NCBI GenBank assembly: GCA_032871835.1
Contig: CM065297.1
Span: 63,413,253-63,477,252 of the forward strand
Reading direction: 5' to 3'
DNA: 64,000 nt
From: Dipteronia dyeriana
Lineage: Eukaryota > Streptophyta > Magnoliopsida > Sapindales > Sapindaceae
Shown here piece by piece: positions 48,975-61,442 of the stretch; position 1 is the first letter of the stretch; each line of letters begins with the position of its first letter. Below the pieces are notes generated by a model, which had not been told where the DNA came from, did not search any database, and was given only the letters and a program-made list of their open reading frames with translations. Position numbers and translations under genes: made by a program.

Positions 48975-49250
48975 AAGCAAAGGAACCCACAAAAAAACCA
49001 ATCTAATTATAAATTTATAACTACAGACCACAAAAATGTAAACAAAAGTTCAATTAATCCATTGACAGGCCTCAATTGACATTTTGAGGTAACTACACAC
49101 TCACATATTTACCATTCTCGAGTAATGCAAACAGAACCCACAAAAAAAAATCTAATTACAATTACAGAACACGAAACAGTAAAACAAATGTCCATTAAAT
49201 CCATTGACAGACAGACCTCAATTGCAAATAGGATTTTGATGTGGCTACAG
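48975..49250. repeat. Tandem duplication of about 140 bp
   Basis: About 48985-49085 (GAACCCACAAAAAAACCAAT to CAGGCCTCAATTG) is repeated at about 49135-49228 with several changes. Confidence 0.75.
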
Positions 49251-49304
49251 CAGTCCCTGATCTCAGCACACAAGTAGGGTTTACACAGGCTTTACCGGTT
49301 CTTA

Positions 49305-50365
49305 GAGCATCTCTCACCAGACTCGAGTATCGGTTGCTCCAACCATATTCCAAATTTCTGTTTCCAAGGAAAAAATTTAGAGTTTTCAATATTGCTATTC
49401 TAAATTTAGAGTACCAAATCCATACTCTAAACTTACTTTTCAACATTTTATATTCCATTTATATCCTTTTAATTTATAAATTTTATTAACATAAAAATTA
49501 TACCATTAGAAATGTCTCATCTAGATCCTTAAATGAGTCCAATATTGAATATTAATTAATAATTTTTTATTTACTCATTTTTACCATACTTTATCATTTG
49601 TGTTTTGGTTACTTTATCATTTTCAAGTCTTCTATTATGCTTTCCTCATTTTCAATTTTTTTTTGGTTGAGATTTTACATAAATAATCCGATTTTATTCT
49701 CAACGAGATTATGGTTATCGTTGTTAATTAGTAGTTGTAATTTTTTTTTTAAAAAAAGGTTGCTCATTGACCAACCAAACCCGTAAAAAACCTTCCTTTT
49801 ATTGTATTCATTTTAGCATTTTGTTATAATTTTCTTTAAAAAAATAAATTTTGGTGAATTTTTTTTAAAAAAATAGATTTTGGTAAAAAATATAATTATT
49901 ATTTTGTTATAATTTTGGTGAAAAAATTAGATTATAAAAATTTAATTGAAAAAGATAGAAAAGAAATAAGTAGGTTGGGTAAATTACTTGAAAAATGTTA
50001 GAAAAGAAATAAATAGGTTGAGAAAATTAGTTAAAAAATGTTAGAACCTAAAAATTAGTTATTGTAGATTCATGCACTAATAAAACATTATATTTTTACA
50101 AAACGTAAAATAAAAAATTACAAATGTTATTAAAAATAATATTTGTTAAAATTTAATTGAACAATAATTTATTAAAGAAAGTAAAAAATAATAATGAACA
50201 TATAAGTTATTTGAAGATATAAATAGAAATAGGAATAGAAATAGAGATAAGAATAGAGAGTCTAATAGGAGTAAAAATTAGAGATGGAATATAGGGAGAA
50301 TATTACCCTTTTGAACTCTATTTCAGCAATAGAGATAGGATTTGGATGGGTGATACTCTTATACG
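49305..50365. mobile_element. Possible MITE-like element with AGAGCATCTC ends
   Basis: The left end TAGAGCATCTCTCACC and the right end GGATGGGTGATACTCTTA look like imperfect inverted repeats enclosing AT-rich DNA. The match is short, and no target duplication was confirmed. Confidence 0.35.
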
Positions 50366-50823
50366 CCTCCCTTCAACTATCGTCTTCTTGGAGTTTATAT
50401 AAACCGGATACAACACAATCCATTTCTTGATATTGTCATTTCTCCATCCATCATCTCTCCTATCAACATAAAGATCTATAAAAAAACAATTAACGCAATT
50501 CACCTCTTTAGTCTAACACTTTTTTTTTGGCTGAGTCTAAATACCGTGAAAACAAGATTTTTGTAGATCAAAGCTAGACGAAAATAGAAACAGAAACATT
50601 GAAATGAAAAATCAAACACGTTACCTGAGATTTTTATTGTTTTTGTGCTTGGTTTTGGCCGTTAAGAATCAATTTGATGAGAATACATGTTTGTGCATAG
50701 AGTTTTTGTGCTTCAAGTCTCTTGTCGTGCCACGTAAATCAAAACAGGTCTGGCTCATTCCATGACATGGCATACACGTTAAGAATAGATCGTGACCTGC
50801 ATAGACATGTCATTCATTGACCC
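50366..50823. other. Intergenic, no gene recognised
   Basis: No domain or repeat was recognised. Confidence 0.4.
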
Positions 50824-53320
50824 GTAACGGTGGCAATACGAGTTCATAGGTCGTGTCGACACGACACGGTCATTAAACATGTTGGACCCCATAAACACGA
50901 CAAGACTAACTTGTTTATTATACAGATCAAATCATGTTGTGTCAAATGACTCTTTAGACGACACATTTAAATGAAACGTTTAACCCATTGAATTGTTTAA
51001 TACATTTATCACAATAATAAACAATTTTCTATATTGAAAATCAAAATTTTAAATTATGAAACATACAATACAATACTAAAATTAAATAAATATCCATATA
51101 ATTAGCCAAATTAAAATGTAAATACTTTCATAAGTCCACAAATACAAAGATACACAAAATTCATAATCATCGGAAAAAAATGCAAACAATAGATAATCAC
51201 TTTATAAAAATAGAAATTTTATTTCAAACAAACATTTAATAATTAAGAATTAAGTTTTTCCACTAAACAACAAATTTAATAGATGTACGATTGATTTGCA
51301 TAATGTATATAACAAAATTTAATAAAAAGTACTCAAAGCTGACTTCCCATAGAGCTTATATAATATAATTCACACAAGTTTTCAACAAATCCCCCACCAA
51401 ATAGTAAGACCAAATTCTACAAAACGATTATTAATGACCAAAGAGATAGACATAGCAACAAATTTATATCCGAAGATTTAATTTTTAAGTTTCATTTTAT
51501 ACCTCTGTATGCAACACAAAATAACTAGCTGTTCCATTTTTATTTTTTTCAAGAGTTTTAAGCATGTACTGTTCTTGTTTTTCCTATCAGAAAAATAACT
51601 TGTAGTAGCAACTATTTAATGGCATTTCTCAAATTCAATGTTAAGTAGCTCTCCTGCAAACTAACACTATTGAATTTGAACAAGTCAAAAGTGCCAAAAC
51701 TAACAAATCGAGCATTAACAATTTGAAGATATTATTGAAATAAAAAACGTTAACAGGTAATGGAGGTCAAAATAATTCCAGCATAAAAGCTTAGCTGCAC
51801 ACAAGACTACAAGAGTAGAAAAATGAAAATAATAATAATAATAATAATAAAGCAATGTCAAAATAAGTTATCAGGTAATTTGACGACAAGCAAAGGAAGA
51901 CAAAGTGACAATGCAAACATCCTAGAATAAAATTATCCTATTCAATTCAACACACCCTTGACACTTAAATAATTGAAAAGAATAAAATTAAATCTAAAAA
52001 CAGAATCACAAGACAGTGGAGAGTTACGCAGAGAAAATTTTGATATTACAAGAAAATTGACAACTAAAACAACAAAACAAAGGGTAAGGGAACAAATGCC
52101 AAAGTGAAGAAAGGGTGAGGCAGTGAGGGAGAAGAGCGGTAGCGGTGATGATGCAACGAAACAAAGGGTGTGGGAGAGGCGTGACGGAGATGAGAGGAGT
52201 TGCGTAGCAGCGATGAGAGGGAGGGTGTGGCTAGGGGTGGCAATACGAGTTGGCAGGTCGTGTCAAGGTCAACACAAACACGACACAGCTATTTTTGACA
52301 CAACCAGACCCAATTAATAAACAGGTCGGACACCCTAAGGCCAAAACATGAACACGACATGGCTAAATTTGCGTCAACAGGAACACGACATGGCTAACCT
52401 GTTTATTATAAAAGTCCTATCGTGTAGTGTCAAATGTCCAGTTTAATTAACACAATTTACATGACAGATTTAACCCGTTTGACCTGATTTATACATTTAT
52501 CACAAAAATAAACATATTTCTATATTTAAAATCAAAATTCATTATTATGTAACACACAATACTAATATTAAATAAATATGCAAATAATTAGCCAAATTAA
52601 AATGTAAATACTTTCTATTTCAAAAAAAAAAATGTAAATACTTTCATCCAAAAAGATAGTTGAGTTCATGCAAACAAATCCAGAAGTCCACAAATCAACA
52701 AGATACACAAAATCAAAAGCATCGGAAAAAAAATGCTGACAAAGGCAAAGTATTATTGATTAGTCCATAAGTCTGTGAATAGTTGTTTTTAGTATCACTA
52801 TATTATTATTATCCGTTTAGTTTGTCCCAATTACCATACATGATACAACTTTCTTACTGTTTAATTTCTACTGAAACCTAATAAACTACAAACCTTAACA
52901 ATACCCATTTACAAAATAGTAATTAAAAATCCTACAATCTACTGCAAAGAAAAATGTCAGCATATTATTTATATTCTTTCTCAAAATTGCTACTATGAGG
53001 AAGAAGGAATCTCACTCTGTTTCAAAACCCAAAAATTGTTACCTCAAGTTTCTGTGAAGGGAAGTAAAGAGCGAATAATTTATTTACCTGGTGCGAATCG
53101 TGAGATGCAGCGAACAAAGGGCGAGGGAGAGGCGAGGGGCGGCGGCGGCGGCGATGAGAGGAGTTGATCAGCGGCGATGAGAGTATTAGCAGCCGGTGTA
53201 AAAAGGGTATATAGGGGTTTGTTTTTCTATTTATATGATAAGTCAAAATTACATATTTACCCGTATTTATTGTGTCAACCCTTGAGTCCGTGACACGATT
53301 AACTAAATAGCAACACGTCT
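50824..53320. mobile_element. Nested pair of hAT-like element copies
   Basis: About 50824-51140 and about 52237-52620 are homologous copies of the same element end. Each starts GGTGGCAATACGAGTT and runs through AGCCAAATTAAAATGTAAAT. Leader-like GA-rich stretches at 52120-52230 and 53095-53180 (GATGAGAGGAGTTG in both) are also homologous. The simplest reading is one copy inserted into the leader of the other. The matching right ends are eroded; CGTGACACGATTAACT near 53290 may be part of one. No transposase is visible. Confidence 0.6.
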
Positions 53321-53554
53321 ATTAAAGGGGTAGAGAAAATAAAACGTGAACACACAAGTTATTATAATTTTGTTTTGTGAGAAAATTAAAAGTGACCACA
53401 GACGTTTAAAAAATTTGATCTTTAATTATATACGAAATTTTATTTATTTATAATCATTTTTTTGAGAAATTATCTCAATAGTCCCGTATATATATTCATA
53501 CTTAAATGTAACAGTTAGGGTTTTCTTTTGTTTTTGAATTCTTGAAACAATCGT

Positions 53555-53820
53555 GGAGGAGAGGAGAGGAGAGGAGAGGAGAGGAGAGGGAAATAGGGTC
53601 ATCGCCGTCGCAAGGGAGGAAAACAGCCGAATTGGGTGCGTCTTCATCGTCATCGCCGAACTCAACTTACTGAAGTGTTCAGCCTCGTCGCCGAAGAGAA
53701 CGTAGCGACATCGTGGTCGTCGGCGACTTGTTCATCGTCGCAGAGTGGAGGAGAGCCGAGATCGTGCTCGTCGACAGTAGCAACGGTCGTCGTGGTCGGC
53801 GAGTTATTGATTTGTGTGTG
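53555..53820 (+). other. Leader of the second MULE
   Basis: A GAGGAGAGGA run (53555-53588) is followed by GTCGTC-rich DNA that recurs in the third MULE copy at 60537-60830. The short frames here (for example 53636-53821) are likely leader artefacts, although the similarity between the two copies would be worth a coding test. Confidence 0.5.
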
Positions 53821-54849
53821 AAGGTTTGGTTTTATTGTTCTGAAATTCATTTTTAATAAAATAATTTGTTGAAATTGTTAAGAAAATTTGATGCTGATTA
53901 GACAGTGATGAAAATCTGATGCCGTTAAAATTATTTGTTGAAATTGTTAAGAAAATTGTGGATTATTTCGTATGAATGTGTTCTTAGATTATTATTTAAT
54001 TTTTTAGGGTTTGGTTAATTAGACACTGAAGTTTATTGTGAACATTTGAATATATCAAAATTGTTTTCATTATGTTGATTTCATTATTTGATTTGATGGA
54101 TTCCAAATGTGGGTTTGTGGTATTGAGGGAAGTGGAAATCGTTAAAAATGAATTTTGTGGAGGTTGAGGTTGATTGTGAACTGGACTGAAATCATGAGTT
54201 ATGACAGTGTAGTGAATCAGCCTTTTCAATTTTGGCCTTCATGATGTTTAAGGAATTTATTCAAACGTTGATGTTTTTTTCTCTCACATTTTGCATCTTG
54301 ATTCACATAGCTAGTTCCTTCTCTGATGTTGGAACAGTATCGCCAGCACTTTAAAGCCTCAATAGAACTTCCTCCTACATACCAAGCTGCATTTCTTTAG
54401 GTCTCTGCTAAGCATGATGGATCCAGCACATTGTGTCTTTGCTTTGTGTGTTTGCGGTGGAAAATGCTTGTTATTTGGAGATTGTTTTTAAGTTTTCATA
54501 TGGTGCTTCAGGGTGCAATTCGTATTTCTTAAGACTGTTAATTTTTCACTTGAAGATGTTAATTCAACCAACTATGAATGGGTATCGGTCTAGCTTTAGA
54601 ATCCGATGGGTTGAAACCTCAACTGAATTTAGGTTTTGAGTAAGATTATTTAGATATTTATTCTTTCTAATGTTTGTCTGACTGTCTCATGAATGAAGTC
54701 AAGTTTATAGGTAACAGGCTGGTTGAGGTTGAGGTTGAGGTTGAGGTTGATTGTGAACTGAAATCTTGAATTTGTTGTATAAATTTGAAATGTTGTTTTG
54801 TATTTTATGTGTGTACCAATCCTAATATTTTTCATTTGCTATTGTTTCA

Positions 54850-55855
54850 GTATTGGGCGATGGAGACCATCCCGGTTCTTACCGGTTTGGTTGGAAAACG
54901 GAGAAGAGGGAGAACGGGCCGTGGGTTCCCACGATTGACGAGGTGGTACTTGCCCGAAGAAGCCAACACACTTGGGAAATAAATTCAATGACGAGGTAAG
55001 CATAACTTAAGTTTTATTGTATAATTGCATATATGCCGAACTTTACTCATTTTCACTTGCCTGCAGTTGGAAGATCTTACAACTTTATCTCCTACGTAAG
55101 AGGAGAGGCGTCAGGAGTACTATAGGCAATTCGATCCCCTTGCGGTTGTTGGACCTGAGCTGCACAAGGATGTGAGGTATGATATAGAGAATGAGCTAAG
55201 TCGTCGTGGTAGGCGGGGTCGTGCGCCACAAGCATCCATAGATACAGAGATTCGTTCGAAGATGAATCATGACCCCTTTTAGCTGCTGACAGTCATTTAA
55301 CGAGTTGAGGTCTTATATCGACTCCCGATTTGAACAGATGGATCTAAAGATTGACAAACTTCGTTCTGATTTCCATGGACACGGTTATGCGGTACAAATC
55401 TAAACTAGCCTTGATATTGCAAGCACTTTGATAACTTTGTGTGTTTTATATATTTGTAAATTACATTTGCCAGGAATCTTCACTGCGTAGAGATGACTTT
55501 GGTGATATGAATGATGCGCATGATGAACATGAGGACGAAATTGGTGATGACCAGCATGATGAGGTTGCAGATGAGGTACATATTGCGCAGGAGGACGAGG
55601 TTAGTGATGACCAGAATGTTGGGCAGCAGAACGAGGTTGGTGAGGGGCTGCATGGTACGCAAGAGGACGAAGTGGACTAGGGTGCTGCTGAACAGGATGG
55701 TCCACAGCAAGATGAGGTAAACTGTGTTGGTCAGGAACAGAATAGGAGACGAAGTAAGAGGCTTAGGAAAGGAGCAACAGCAGTTTGCAGCCCCTACACT
55801 GCCCCTCAGATGGTGAAAGATCTAGTGTACCTTAGACGGAGTTCCCAGAGATGAG
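54850..55855 (+). pseudogene. Remnant of a ULP-type MULE accessory gene without its protease domain
   Basis: Broken frames give LEDLTTLSP, then a basic/acidic stretch, then a coiled-coil-like SYIDSRFEQMDLKIDKLRSD (55310-55385), a repeated acidic segment of EDEVxDDQ type (55500-55680) and RRRSKRLRKGATAVCSPYTA (55750-55810). These resemble the middle region of Kaonashi ULP-like proteins, between DUF1985 and the protease. No HWLL or GDCG protease motif follows before the repeats at 56.1 kb. Several stops are present. The identification rests on resemblance only. Confidence 0.45.
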
Positions 55856-56087
55856 AACACCTACTGTAATTTTCTTTTTTGTTTGCCTTATTTAAATTGT
55901 TGGTAGGCCACCACATTTTTATGTAGGGTTTTATGACTTGGTTGGATGGATATTCGGTTGGATGTTATATTTTTTTTAGAGATTGATGGATGTGTAATGG
56001 TTGGCCGGATATTAGGTTGGATGTTAAATGTTGTTATCAGATTAGGTTGGATGTTAAATGTTAAATTGTGAACAATTGGAATGTTAG

Positions 56088-56540
56088 ACAGGTATTTTTG
56101 TGTGTTGACAGTGTTGGGATTTTTGAATGGAAAATAGGCAAACTTGAAATCATGCTTTACAAATTAACACCAAACTTGAAATCATGATATAAATCCCAGG
56201 TACCAAACGTGAAATGATACCAGTAGACAGGGTTTGATGTGTTGACTGTGTTGGGAGTTTTTACTGGAAATTGTCCAAACTTGAAATCATACTATACAAA
56301 TAAAAAAACAAACTTGAAATCAGGCTTTACAAATAAACAACAAACTTGAAATCATGGTATAAATCCCAGGTACCAAACGTGAAATAATGCAGTAGACAGG
56401 TACTGATGTGTTGACTGTTGGGGTTTTTTTACTGGAAATTGCCCAAACTTGAAATCATGCTTTACAAGTACACATCAAACTTGAAATTAAGGTATAAATC
56501 TCAGGAACCAAACTTGAAATCATAATGTAAATAGCAAGGA
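56088..56540. repeat. AAACTTGAAAT array, left block of the second MULE
   Basis: Three units of about 150 bp (starting near 56088, 56230 and 56395), each with GTGTTGAC, several AAACTTGAAATCATG motifs and CCCAGGTACCAAACGTGAAA. Confidence 0.85.
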
Positions 56541-56682
56541 GACTAAATTTTAACGTCATGACATAATAATAAAAAATTAAATAAACATACAAAATAGTGT
56601 TTATACAAGAAATAAGTTCATACTACAACAACAAGTTCTGAATTCACTTATGTTAGTAATACAACATAGACATAACTAGAAA

Positions 56683-59379
56683 TTACAAATGAGTAGTTTC
56701 GCCATCAGTGGGAGTATCCGTCATAGGCAGAGAGTGATCAACTAACGGACATGTCTTGTGATTATGGCCAAGTACATGACATACACTACATGCACGTTGT
56801 CTACGTGTTGTGGGTATCGGTTGTATGGGGAGCTCAACACTTATGGATGTGTTTAACTGTCCATTATTTGGTCGCCGTCTTAGGTTGGCGCATCCCATCC
56901 TATTATGACCTTGTTCGCCACAATTAGAACACTTTTTTTGTCGATGAACTTCTTCGACAGAAGGTATTCTTCTTTCTTTTGGTCTACCAGCTTGCCTCTT
57001 GCTATTAGGTGGAAGCACAATCACAGAGCTCACCTCATCGGGTACTTCCCAGAAAAGATGGATGAGGTACTGGATTTATTGTTGGGGTGTAAGCTGTCTG
57101 CATCCAGGAAGTACTGTAGTACTTGTGACAGAGGGAGTTGAAATTGGTCTTTGTGAACCTATTAAAATAAAGAAATGAAACATTGTCAAAAAATACATTG
57201 ATAAACATATATGATTTACAGAAATGAACAATGTACCTGGCAACAGCTATTGCGTGGTCACATGGCAGCTGATCTAAGTCCCAGTTATGACAAGTGCACG
57301 TACGATGTTCGACGTCGACCAACCCATCATGTTTACCATCCTTAACTAAATATCTAGTCAACTCAATTGGATATACATTGTAAGTCAATGACCATTCGTT
57401 CCTCTCCTTGTAATGACCAACTGCCGCCTTCCCTAAGTATGTAGGGTTCTTCCCGGCTTGAACACGTCTGTCATTAAACCATCTCTGCAACATATCTCTC
57501 AAGAACTCCATCGCTGCAGTAATAGGCAACCTTCGAGCCTTTTGAATACAATTGTTCAATTCCTCTGTAATGTTCGTGGTCATCATTTGATACCTTCTCC
57601 TAGGACACTGGGAACGTGACCATCGCTCAAGCCCAATGGACATCAAAGTGTCATATGTTTCATGGTGAATTTTCTTGATTTCATCCATTTCTAAGTTGAA
57701 CTGTCTGGAGGTGGAACAATATGCTGCCTTATAATAAACATCAAGCACTTCTTTTCGTCCCTTCAATCTGGGCTTCAAATTCTGTTTCAAATGGAAGAAA
57801 CAAATACAATAAGGAACATTAAGGTATACAATACTCAGTGCTTTAGCAATGCTAGCATGGCGATCGAAACGAATAACATCCCCCCAACCTCTCCAATTGC
57901 CTCTCGTAGTCGTTCCAAGAACCATGTCCAAGAGTTTTCAGTCTCACTGTCACCTATACCAAAAGCTATAGGGTATGCATGATGCTACATATATAAACCC
58001 CTCAAATGCACCCTTCAAATGAGTGGCATCAATGGCAATGACTGGACGTATAACTGTCTGAAATCCCTTAATGCACTGACCAAGTGCAAAGAAAGCGTAT
58101 AAGAAATTGTTGTTCAAATCCGTGTGAATTGCCGTCAGTGTCCCAGGATTCGTTACTTTTAACAAATGAAAGTAAGCAGGCAACAATTGATATGAATCCT
58201 CAGGTTTCCCGTACAAAATAGTCTTAGCATGCTCCTTGCCCGCCATGCTTTTGTGTACAAAAGTTGCACACCGTGTTTGTCACGCATTTCTGCAATTTTA
58301 TCAATTGGTCTAATGGTGCACCCATTTGTGTTGAATTTTTAAGCAAACATCTCTCCAACAACAATGGAACTCACTTTCCGAAAATGTGACTCATAGGTGT
58401 CCAAAGTACATGTGTGGACATGTGCAAATTTCTTGACAACCCAATATGTGTAACCATCCCTACATGTGGCTCTCAATGCAAAATCACATTTGATGTCATT
58501 ACAACCAGCCTCAAATCGGTTCTTTGTCGACCATCTGATTCTTGGTTTAAACTTCTCATTTAAAGCATAATTACCAAACTCATTCTTCAACTTCTGCTTA
58601 GTATCGAAAATCTGCCCTTTGTAAAAAACACCAACCTTTAATGTGGAACCTTCGGTTCTGTTGGAGCTAATGGAATATTGGTCTGCAAACGGAAGAACCC
58701 AACGAGATGGTATAGCATCAAATGTTTGTCCAGATGTACCACAATGCCACTGATTCTGTCCCTCAGTGTTTGTGAACTGATTTCGTCCCTCAGTGTTTTT
58801 GTCGGCAACATCCTGCACATCTAGATCACTATCACTGTTTATGTCTACAACATGATCTTCGGGGCTGCTCAAAACTTCTCGCAGTTGATGAATCTCATCG
58901 CCATCCGACGTATATGAATCGTTGTCATCTACTCTCTCTTGTTCATCAGCTTCACATGTTTCTGGAAACCCACGGTCACCATCCCATATAGAAACCTCTC
59001 TTCTAAGTGGTAACTGTTGGGTACTAGGAACTGACTCTCTAACGGTTGCAAATGGAGGCGGATTTGGTGCACCATGCACTATATTGGGAATCTGTGATAT
59101 CCGTGAAGGTATTGCCGGTTGATCCCTAACATCTCTAACCATTTTTTCCACCAGATCAACATATACCTCTGGAACAACCGTTTGATCAAGTAAAATAAAC
59201 CTCACACCACTGTCATGTTGTAATCGGTACTTTCTTCGACCACTCTCTGTCTTAACCAAACTGCTTATGATTACATCATACAACGTTCTATCAAATTTGG
59301 TGAAATCATATATCAAGTTCTGTAACTCCAAAAAATTTAAATGAATCGAGACCACCTCAACAAATGTATCCCCACCCAC
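56683..59379 (-). pseudogene. MuDR-like transposase of the second MULE, nearly complete
   Basis: Reads from 59379 downward. An N-terminal domain is followed by an acidic linker, then the Mutator DNA-binding domain (VFYKGQIFDTKQKLKNEF, then RWSTKNRFEAGCNDIKCDF). The core has VIAIDATHLKGAFEG (58040-58000) and VIRFDRHASIAKAL, where the serine before the second catalytic acid is phenylalanine. The SWIM finger is CTCHNWDLDQLPCDHA (about 57250-57300). An intron lies near 57157-57238. The C-terminal exon has two intact knuckles (CSNCGEQGHNRMGC and CSVCHVLGHNHKTC). Breaks are few: a stop near 58337, a shift near 57940-57950 and a one-base shift near 57035. It is much better kept than the transposase at 13-16 kb. 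Confidence 0.85.
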
Positions 59380-59454
59380 ATATCGTAAATCATCTCACTG
59401 CCCACCATAGTTGATTAACACCCTATAATCCATTCACCAGAAAAAAAATCCAAA

Positions 59455-60020
59455 TTCGTAACAAAATATCAAATTTTAAGTTTTACCAACATTTCAAATT
59501 TTTATAGAAGATTTCAAGTTCTGTTTTAAATTTTTATAGCACATTTCATGTTTATGAACAACTGAAACTTGAAATGTTCTGGAAAAAAAATATGTACAAT
59601 ATATTCTTTAAATTCTTCACAAAACCACACAATAGTACTGAAATAACGTTAAAAGATGTTATACTAACTGTTTGGAACTCAAACTAATAAAAATGGAAAA
59701 TGAATACACATCTGCTATAAACATTTCAAGTTTGATGATGTATAAACTTGAAATCATGCGTTAAATCTCTGTAAACTTCGCTACATTTCAAGTTTTATCC
59801 ACATTTCAAATTTTTATATTATATTTCAAGTTCTGTGTTGAGTTGTTATAGGACATTTCAAGTTTACGAACATTTTAAACTTGAAATGTTCTGGAAAAAA
59901 ACGTGAATCTTACATTCATCAATTTCTTCAAAAAACACATAACAATACTGCAGTCACGCTAAAATCATGTTATACTATTTGTTATGAAGTCAAACTAACA
60001 TAAATGGAAGACATTTACAC
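59455..60020. repeat. AAACTTGAAAT array, right block of the second MULE
   Basis: The motif appears mostly as ATTTCAAGTTT, inverted relative to the left block. A larger unit at about 59485-59712 is repeated at about 59795-60015. Confidence 0.85.
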
Positions 60021-60404
60021 ACCTTCAACCGAATTAGAGCAAATCGATTCTTTTTGTTCAAAACCTCTCAACCTAACAATGGTATTCTTCAAATCTTCAA
60101 TCACTGGTGTGATTCAAATGTTCAATAAACTTGGAACTCCACTGTTTTCGATTTTCATAAGAAGAAGAGAGTCATTTCGGTTTGAGAGAGAGAGAAGATG
60201 AGAGTCACGGTGAAAGAGAGAATAGAAGTTCACAAACAGTGGAGTAGAAAGAGAAAAAAAAATTAAACATTAAGGGGTATTATGGTAATTTAAGGATACA
60301 CACTGAAATTATTTATGAAAAGTGGCTATTAACAAATAAATTTTCGTATGTTGTTAAAAATGAATTTTTCATGTTATATGTGGTCGTTTTTTACAATTTC
60401 CACT

Positions 60405-61442
60405 TTTGTTTTTAACAACATATAAAATTTTATTTGTTTATAGTCATATTTTTGAGAAATTACCTCAATACCCCGTATATATATATATACACTTAAAGGT
60501 AATAGCTAGGGTTTTGTTTTTTATTTCTTGAAAGAATCGTGGAGGAGAGGAGAGGATATGAGAGGGAAATATGGGCTTTGCCGTCGCAAGAGAGGAAAAC
60601 AACGAAACTGGGTGCGTCTTCATCGTCGTCGCCAAACTCAACCTGCTGAAGTCTTTAGCCTTGTCGCCGAAGAGAACGTAGCGACGTCGTGGTCGTCAGC
60701 GACGTCGTGGTCGTCAGCGACGTCGTGGTCGTAAGCGACTTGTTCATCGTCACTGTGTGGAGGAGAGCCGAGATCGTGATCGTTGATAGTAGCAACGGTC
60801 GTGGTGGTCGGCGAGGTGTTGATTTCTGTGTGAAGCTTTGGTTTTAGTGTTCTGAAATTCGTTTTTATAAAAATTATTTGTTGAAATTGTTAAGAAATCT
60901 GATTTTTGTGGATTTTTTCGTATGAATGTGTTGTTAGGTCAAATATTATTTCATTTTTTAGGGTTTGGTTAATTAGACAGTGAAGTTTATTGTGAACATT
61001 TGAATATATCAAAATTAATTTCATTATGCCGATTTCATTATTGGATTTGATGGATTCGAAATGTGGGTTTTCTGGTATTGAGGGAAGTGGAAATTGTTAA
61101 AAACGAATTTTCTTGAGGTTGATTGTGAACTGGAATGGTGAGTTATGATAGTGTAGTGAATCAGTTGTTTGTAGTTGAAACTTGGAACTTGAAATGTTGT
61201 TTGTGAACTGAAATCATGCTTTCATTTTGTTGTATAAACATGAAATGTTGTTTTGTTTTGAATTTGAAGCACAGAACTTCAAATCATTGTTTGTCTCTTG
61301 CAAGAAGTTGAAATCATCGAAAAACTTGAAATGATGCTTTAAATTTGTGACATAAAACTTGAAATGATGATTTAATTGTGTGCAATCAAACTTGAAATGA
61401 TGGTTTAATCTGTTGCATAAACTTGAAATGATGCATTAAATG
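60405..61442. mobile_element. Left end of a third MULE copy (same family as the second)
   Basis: From AACATATAAAATTTTATTTG onward this segment aligns with 53425-54230 in the same orientation. It includes the CCCCGTATATATA region, the GA-rich leader and the TTTGATGGATTC region near 61035. It then runs into an AAACTTGAAATGATG array (61185-61440) and is cut by the copia LTR. The rest of the element must lie beyond the LTR or be lost. Confidence 0.8.
60681..60739. repeat. 18-bp triplication GCGACGTCGTGGTCGTCA
   Basis: Three copies stand in tandem; the second MULE has only one at the matching place (about 53706-53728). The unit length is a multiple of three. Confidence 0.9.

Larger units (their letters stand above)
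53425..60365. mobile_element. Second Mutator-like element (about 6.9 kb)
   Basis: The left end (about 53428-53490, TACGAAATTTTATTTATTTA) is the inverted complement of the right end (about 60270-60355, TAAATAAATTTTCGTATG... region). Inside are a GA-rich leader, remnants of a ULP-type accessory gene on +, AAACTTGAAAT arrays and a MuDR-like transposase on -. The layout matches the 8.8-kb MULE, but the TIRs and iterons differ, so it is another family. Confidence 0.8.
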
